From an uncultured Christensenella sp. (lineage in GTDB: Bacteria > Bacillota > Clostridia > Christensenellales > UBA3700), in NCBI GenBank assembly GCA_910583735.1, contig CAJTXS010000042.1, forward strand, positions 1-6,267: a DNA stretch of 6,267 bases, written 5' to 3'. How positions within the stretch are numbered: position 1 is the first letter of the stretch; every line of letters begins with the position of its first letter. This document shows, piece after piece, positions 2,721-6,267 of the stretch. A model generated the notes under the pieces. It saw nothing but the letters and a program-made list of their open reading frames with translations. It was not told the origin of the DNA and searched no databases. The position numbers and the translations under genes are program-made.

Positions 2721-5700
2721 TTGAGTAGAAGATATAGATATATATCTGTATTTGCTGCGGCGGTAATTATCGTCGCTGTATTGCTATGCTTTTGCTTTGT
2801 TTCATTTGATAATATTAATGATGTATTTGCTTTTACGACTACCAATATAACGAGCGGAGCGGTAGACGTCGGCGATATATTGCTTGATGGCTACGCAGAC
2901 CGCGCGGACGGCAAGGTATTTAACGGCGAGTCGATGGCGGCGCTGTATGAGAAGCTCACGGGCAAGACGGGAGCGGAGATAGGCGACGTAGACGCCCTCG
3001 GCACGCTTACTGCTAAGCAGATACGGGCTAAGAACGGCAATAAAGACATAGTGCTTACCATGGACAGACAGCAATGGACGGTAGCGTATTTGACCAAGGA
3101 CAACTCGGGCAGTACCATAGTTACGCTGTGGCAGGCAAGCAATGAGACTAAGCATCAGTGGAATACATGGTCTGCCAATAATACTACTATTGCGTATCCG
3201 TCTGACGTATACGGAACGAGCTATATAAGGTCTCACGGGTTAAATATAGGCAGCGACTATGTAGCATCTAACGGCGCTGCGTCGCTGACGCAATCACCGC
3301 AGAGCGAAACGCATGTATATGCAAGGCTGACAATGCCGTCGGTAAAAGGCTCATTGACGGACTTTATAGTAAAGCCGTCTGGGGTAGAGTATCAAAGCAA
3401 TCAAAATCAAGCAGTGGGCGGACCTATAGGTGCTTTAGGCAATACATTGCCTAACGATGCGTACGGTACTCCGGGCGGCAAGGTAAATTGGTACAGCAGC
3501 GGCATGAGTACATTGCCATCCAAGACAGGCTACGACGCGTGGAAGGACGATTATATATGGTTGCCATCCGTAACCGAGACAGGATACCAAGACACGGTAA
3601 ACGGAATCTGGGGATTATCTGGCAATCAAAGATCCAATGCAGTCGTTTCATGGGTGCGCTCAGGGCACTACTCTAACGCTACTCGTGCGTACACATTGAA
3701 TGCAGGTGGCAGCTCATGTCCCTACAGTGATGTAACGGTTAGCTACGCTGTTCGTCCTGCGCTTCACTTAAATCTTGACTTGGCGGCGCAGCATAGCGGC
3801 GCAGTTGCGTTGGCAGAGCCTACTGATGTATCTGTAGAGTATAAAGGTACGGCGCTTGCATTGGACGATGTGGCAGACGAGCAAAAGAAGTGGTTTAATG
3901 CCGATAAGATAAGTATTACATATGACGGCGACATTAAAGACGCAGGCACGTACAAGGTAAAAGCGGAGATTAAGGCATACCTTGTCGCAGAGGGAATTAA
4001 ATTTACGGGTACGCCCGACACATCTGCTGGTGAGAGCGATACGGTAAGGTACTTTAACTTTACCGTAACTAAGAAGAAGATAGGGATAACTGCTGCGTTA
4101 GATAGCGGAGGGTTGCCTACTGTAACGCTTAAGAATGCGGCTGATATATACAGCGGAGATACTGCGGCTAACGGGCAGGCGCCTAACTTCGGCTTTACGT
4201 ATGCGTCGAGCGGCGGGCAGGAGTACGACGATTTGCCTACCGCGGTGGGTACATATACGGCTACGGCTAAGATAACTAACGAGTGTAACTATCAGATAGA
4301 TACTGCTAATAGTACGCTGTCGGTTACTTTTAAGATAGATAAGCGGTCTATAGCTAAGCCCGCCCTATCGGGACAGGTGAGCAAGCCATACAGCGGAGTT
4401 GCGCAGAGCTTTACGTTGCAGGGCGTGACGGCAGACGTGTCCTTGACCTTGCCCGACGGAGTTACCTATGCGGACGGTAAGCTAAACGCCAAAGACGCGG
4501 GCACGTATAAGATACGTATTGCCTTGACGGATAACGGCGTAGCCACGCAGTGGGCGGACGGAAGCATTGCGGCGTATGAGTTGACCGTCACTATTACTAA
4601 GAAGCCGCTTAACATCACTATAACCGCGCCCTCGTCCTGGAAAGTGGGCGAGACGCCTACAATTACCATAGTCGGGGACAGCTTAGCCGCCGATACTACG
4701 GAGCTGTATATCTACTATTGCAAGCACGGCTCGGCTACTAAGTATGACGATATCAACGACAATAAGGTAATCGAGGGTAAGAAGCGCACTATCGTAATGC
4801 CCGTACTTGACCAAGGAGACTACTATATCGGCGTAGAGCTGTTCGGAGATAAGCAAGGCAATAGCAACTACGAGATACTTGCGGGAGTAAAGACGCACGA
4901 GTTTAAGGTACTGGGCAACGAGATAACCTTTACCGAGGACGATGTCAAGTGGCAGTACAATAACACGCCTATCGTTAATACAGATGATTTTAAGTTGACA
5001 TATACGGGTAGTATCTTCCGCTTTAGCATAGACGACAGCAAGCTCAAGGATATGGGCGTCAAGATAGACACCACCAAGGGCATAAACGGCTATAGCGGCG
5101 ATGTGCAGGCTACCAATGCCAAGAGTGACACATACAGCGTAACGGTGTATATCACAGAGTATGACAGCACCTTTAACGAGTTCGACGCGCAGTATATATT
5201 GACATATACCATAGAGAAGGCAAAGTACGACCTATCGGGCTTGAGCTGGAACTATAACGACAGCAATCCGCTGCAGTTCGTAGCAGGCAAGGCACAGGGC
5301 ATAACGCTAACGGGCAGTCTGCCCACGGGCTTGACCGCTACGTACGCCGGTAACGGCAATATCCCCGTAGGCAATTATAATACTACGGTCAGCTTTAACG
5401 TGTCCGACGCGGTCAACTACTACAAGCCTGCATCTAACGATACTAATAGCTACCTCGGCAGCTTCGAGTGGAGCAAGGCATGGCGCATAGTTAAGGCGAC
5501 GATAACATGCTCATGGAAAGAGGACGACAGAGAGGACGCGGAGACATATAACTTGCCCATATTGCAGAGCATAGGCAGCCTCGATGTGGACAGCATGGTA
5601 ACGTATAAGTACTACGACTATACGGGCGGAGTAAAGGGCGAGGAAGTCAATCCCATAGAGATAGATACCAACTCGGAGCGCAGATATCTTGCGATAGCCG

Positions 5701-6267
5701 AGCTTAAGCCCGAGTATACTAATAATTATGAGCTCGAGGGCAACGAGTACGACTTTACGGTAGGCGTTAACAGATACCCCGTCAAACTCAAGATGGACAT
5801 AGACGGACAGACGTTGCCCTATAGACCCGAGGGATACACGCCTAATGTAACGGTAGAGAGCGCAGGCGGCTTGACGCTGGACGCGATAACGCTAACGTAT
5901 TACAAGGACGGAGCAACGAGCGGCAGTACATCTATACCCGTAGCTGTAGGCAAGTACGTAGTAAAGGCGGAACTCAAATACGGCGGAGACGCCAACTATA
6001 TCGAGAATGGCGAATTTTCCTTCGAGATAATAAAGGCTGATATAGACGTATCTAATATTAAGTGGCAGTACAGCCACGGCGATGTAACGGCTACATACGA
6101 CGCTACAGTGGGCAAGTGGTTACTTGCGGACGGCACGGAAGCGAGCGAATTCGTGTACGACGGCACTGCGCATACTATCACATTAATAGGTACGGATAGC
6201 TTGATTGCGGGTATAAGCGTAGCGACATCGGGCAACTTAAGCGAGAGCAACGCGGGCGGCTATACCG
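2721..6267 (+). CDS. Large secreted surface protein, lectin-like module plus Ig repeats (3' end cut off)
   Basis: The frame is open for 1182 codons and continues past the edge. TTG 2721 is the only usable start: a stop lies in frame at 2700-2702, and TTG begins a signal peptide with basic MSRRYRY, hydrophobic residues 8-29 and likely cleavage after VFA37. The ribosome site is weak (AGG 2712-2714). Residues about 115-353 resemble DUF6273/FGE-sulfatase-like (C-type-lectin-fold) modules: W119, YGTSYIRS (164-171), IWLPSVTETG (279-288), WVRSGHYSN (311-319) and VRPALHLNL (344-352). From about 361 come Ig-like repeats of MBG/YDG type with the signature aGtY...a.i and inter-domain KK or KA strands. 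It is probably exported and wall- or surface-associated. An anchor would be in the missing C terminus. Ligand is unknown. The promoter is likely in the invertible segment upstream. Only the domain families are inferred; the frame itself is continuous. Confidence 0.9.
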   Translation, partial: MSRRYRYISVFAAAVIIVAVLLCFCFVSFDNINDVFAFTTTNITSGAVDVGDILLDGYADRADGKVFNGESMAALYEKLTGKTGAEIGDVDALGTLTAKQIRAKNGNKDIVLTMDRQQWTVAYLTKDNSGSTIVTLWQASNETKHQWNTWSANNTTIAYPSDVYGTSYIRSHGLNIGSDYVASNGAASLTQSPQSETHVYARLTMPSVKGSLTDFIVKPSGVEYQSNQNQAVGGPIGALGNTLPNDAYGTPGGKVNWYSSGMSTLPSKTGYDAWKDDYIWLPSVTETGYQDTVNGIWGLSGNQRSNAVVSWVRSGHYSNATRAYTLNAGGSSCPYSDVTVSYAVRPALHLNLDLAAQHSGAVALAEPTDVSVEYKGTALALDDVADEQKKWFNADKISITYDGDIKDAGTYKVKAEIKAYLVAEGIKFTGTPDTSAGESDTVRYFNFTVTKKKIGITAALDSGGLPTVTLKNAADIYSGDTAANGQAPNFGFTYASSGGQEYDDLPTAVGTYTATAKITNECNYQIDTANSTLSVTFKIDKRSIAKPALSGQVSKPYSGVAQSFTLQGVTADVSLTLPDGVTYADGKLNAKDAGTYKIRIALTDNGVATQWADGSIAAYELTVTITKKPLNITITAPSSWKVGETPTITIVGDSLAADTTELYIYYCKHGSATKYDDINDNKVIEGKKRTIVMPVLDQGDYYIGVELFGDKQGNSNYEILAGVKTHEFKVLGNEITFTEDDVKWQYNNTPIVNTDDFKLTYTGSIFRFSIDDSKLKDMGVKIDTTKGINGYSGDVQATNAKSDTYSVTVYITEYDSTFNEFDAQYILTYTIEKAKYDLSGLSWNYNDSNPLQFVAGKAQGITLTGSLPTGLTATYAGNGNIPVGNYNTTVSFNVSDAVNYYKPASNDTNSYLGSFEWSKAWRIVKATITCSWKEDDREDAETYNLPILQSIGSLDVDSMVTYKYYDYTGGVKGEEVNPIEIDTNSERRYLAIAELKPEYTNNYELEGNEYDFTVGVNRYPVKLKMDIDGQTLPYRPEGYTPNVTVESAGGLTLDAITLTYYKDGATSGSTSIPVAVGKYVVKAELKYGGDANYIENGEFSFEIIKADIDVSNIKWQYSHGDVTATYDATVGKWLLADGTEASEFVYDGTAHTITLIGTDSLIAGISVATSGNLSESNAGGYT
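3801..6267 (+). repeat. Array of about nine Ig-like protein repeats
   Basis: Within the surface protein, approximate repeat boundaries in residues are 361-453, 454-546, 547-630, 631-733, 734-835, 836-926, 927-1015, 1016-1105 and 1106 onward (cut off). Each unit is 85-103 residues, with a late motif such as AGTYKV, VGTYTA, AGTYKI, VGNYNT or VGKYVV. Each ends in a beta strand leading to KK, KR, KA or GN. Units five and nine both open with KWQY, and a 13-base DNA identity (4947-4959 and 6060-6072) underlies this. Units are well diverged otherwise, so the array is old rather than a recent tandem amplification. Confidence 0.7.

Noticed and set aside
3650..3779. Variable region of a diversity-generating retroelement
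   Set aside because: The fold may be related, but no template repeat, reverse transcriptase or excess of AAC/AAT codons is seen at the expected place.
2802..6250. Several minus-strand frames of 60-144 codons within the surface-protein gene
   Set aside because: All are antisense to a continuous 1182-codon frame with a signal peptide and domain pattern. They are shadows.
1..6267. CRISPR array, rRNA, riboswitch, transposase or recombinase gene
   Set aside because: No regularly spaced direct repeats, no rRNA segments, no recognisable riboswitch core and no integrase, resolvase or transposase motifs in any frame.

Overview
The window looks like chromosomal DNA of an endospore-forming, probably uncultured, Clostridia-type Firmicute. 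The main reason is a clear Spo0A orthologue. It is supported by strong AGGAGG-type ribosome sites, A/T-rich spacers between coding regions of near-balanced composition, intrinsic terminators with T tracts, and a large secreted Ig-repeat protein of a kind I associate with gut Clostridia. Species or family cannot be fixed from the sequence alone.

Layout, left to right. A leftward tRNA-Leu(CAG) gene (58-144) has its own promoter (156-184) and a long inverted repeat beyond its 3' end (3-54). About 800 bases of A/T-rich DNA follow with no convincing gene; they contain a leftward terminator-like hairpin and scattered GCGC-rich motifs. Next comes spo0A (1080-1850, +), with two candidate promoters, a Spo0A-box-like site inside the upstream one, and a strong hairpin terminator (1905-1942). 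A monocistronic gene for a 76-residue, two-helix membrane protein follows (2074-2304, +) with its own promoter and a textbook terminator. From 2721 to the right edge one uninterrupted + frame encodes at least 1182 residues: a signal peptide, a DUF6273-like/C-type-lectin-like module, and a chain of about nine Ig-like repeats. It is cut by the window edge.

The most notable structure lies between the small membrane gene and the surface-protein gene. A 177-bp segment (2421-2597) is bounded by 29-bp inverted repeats matching at 27 of 29 positions. Inside it is a good sigma-A-type promoter (TTGACT, 17-bp spacer, TAAAAT) that points LEFT, away from the surface gene. Inverting the segment would point it at the surface gene. 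This is the architecture of a site-specific DNA-inversion (phase-variation) switch, here apparently in the OFF orientation. A weaker fixed rightward promoter with an adjacent GC hairpin lies just outside the left arm, so a cwpV-like readthrough arrangement is also possible. No recombinase is visible in the window.

Working hypothesis (inference): the surface protein is phase-variably expressed through promoter inversion. Two Spo0A-box-like sequences in its leader raise the further possibility of a link to the sporulation regulator encoded about 0.9 kb upstream.
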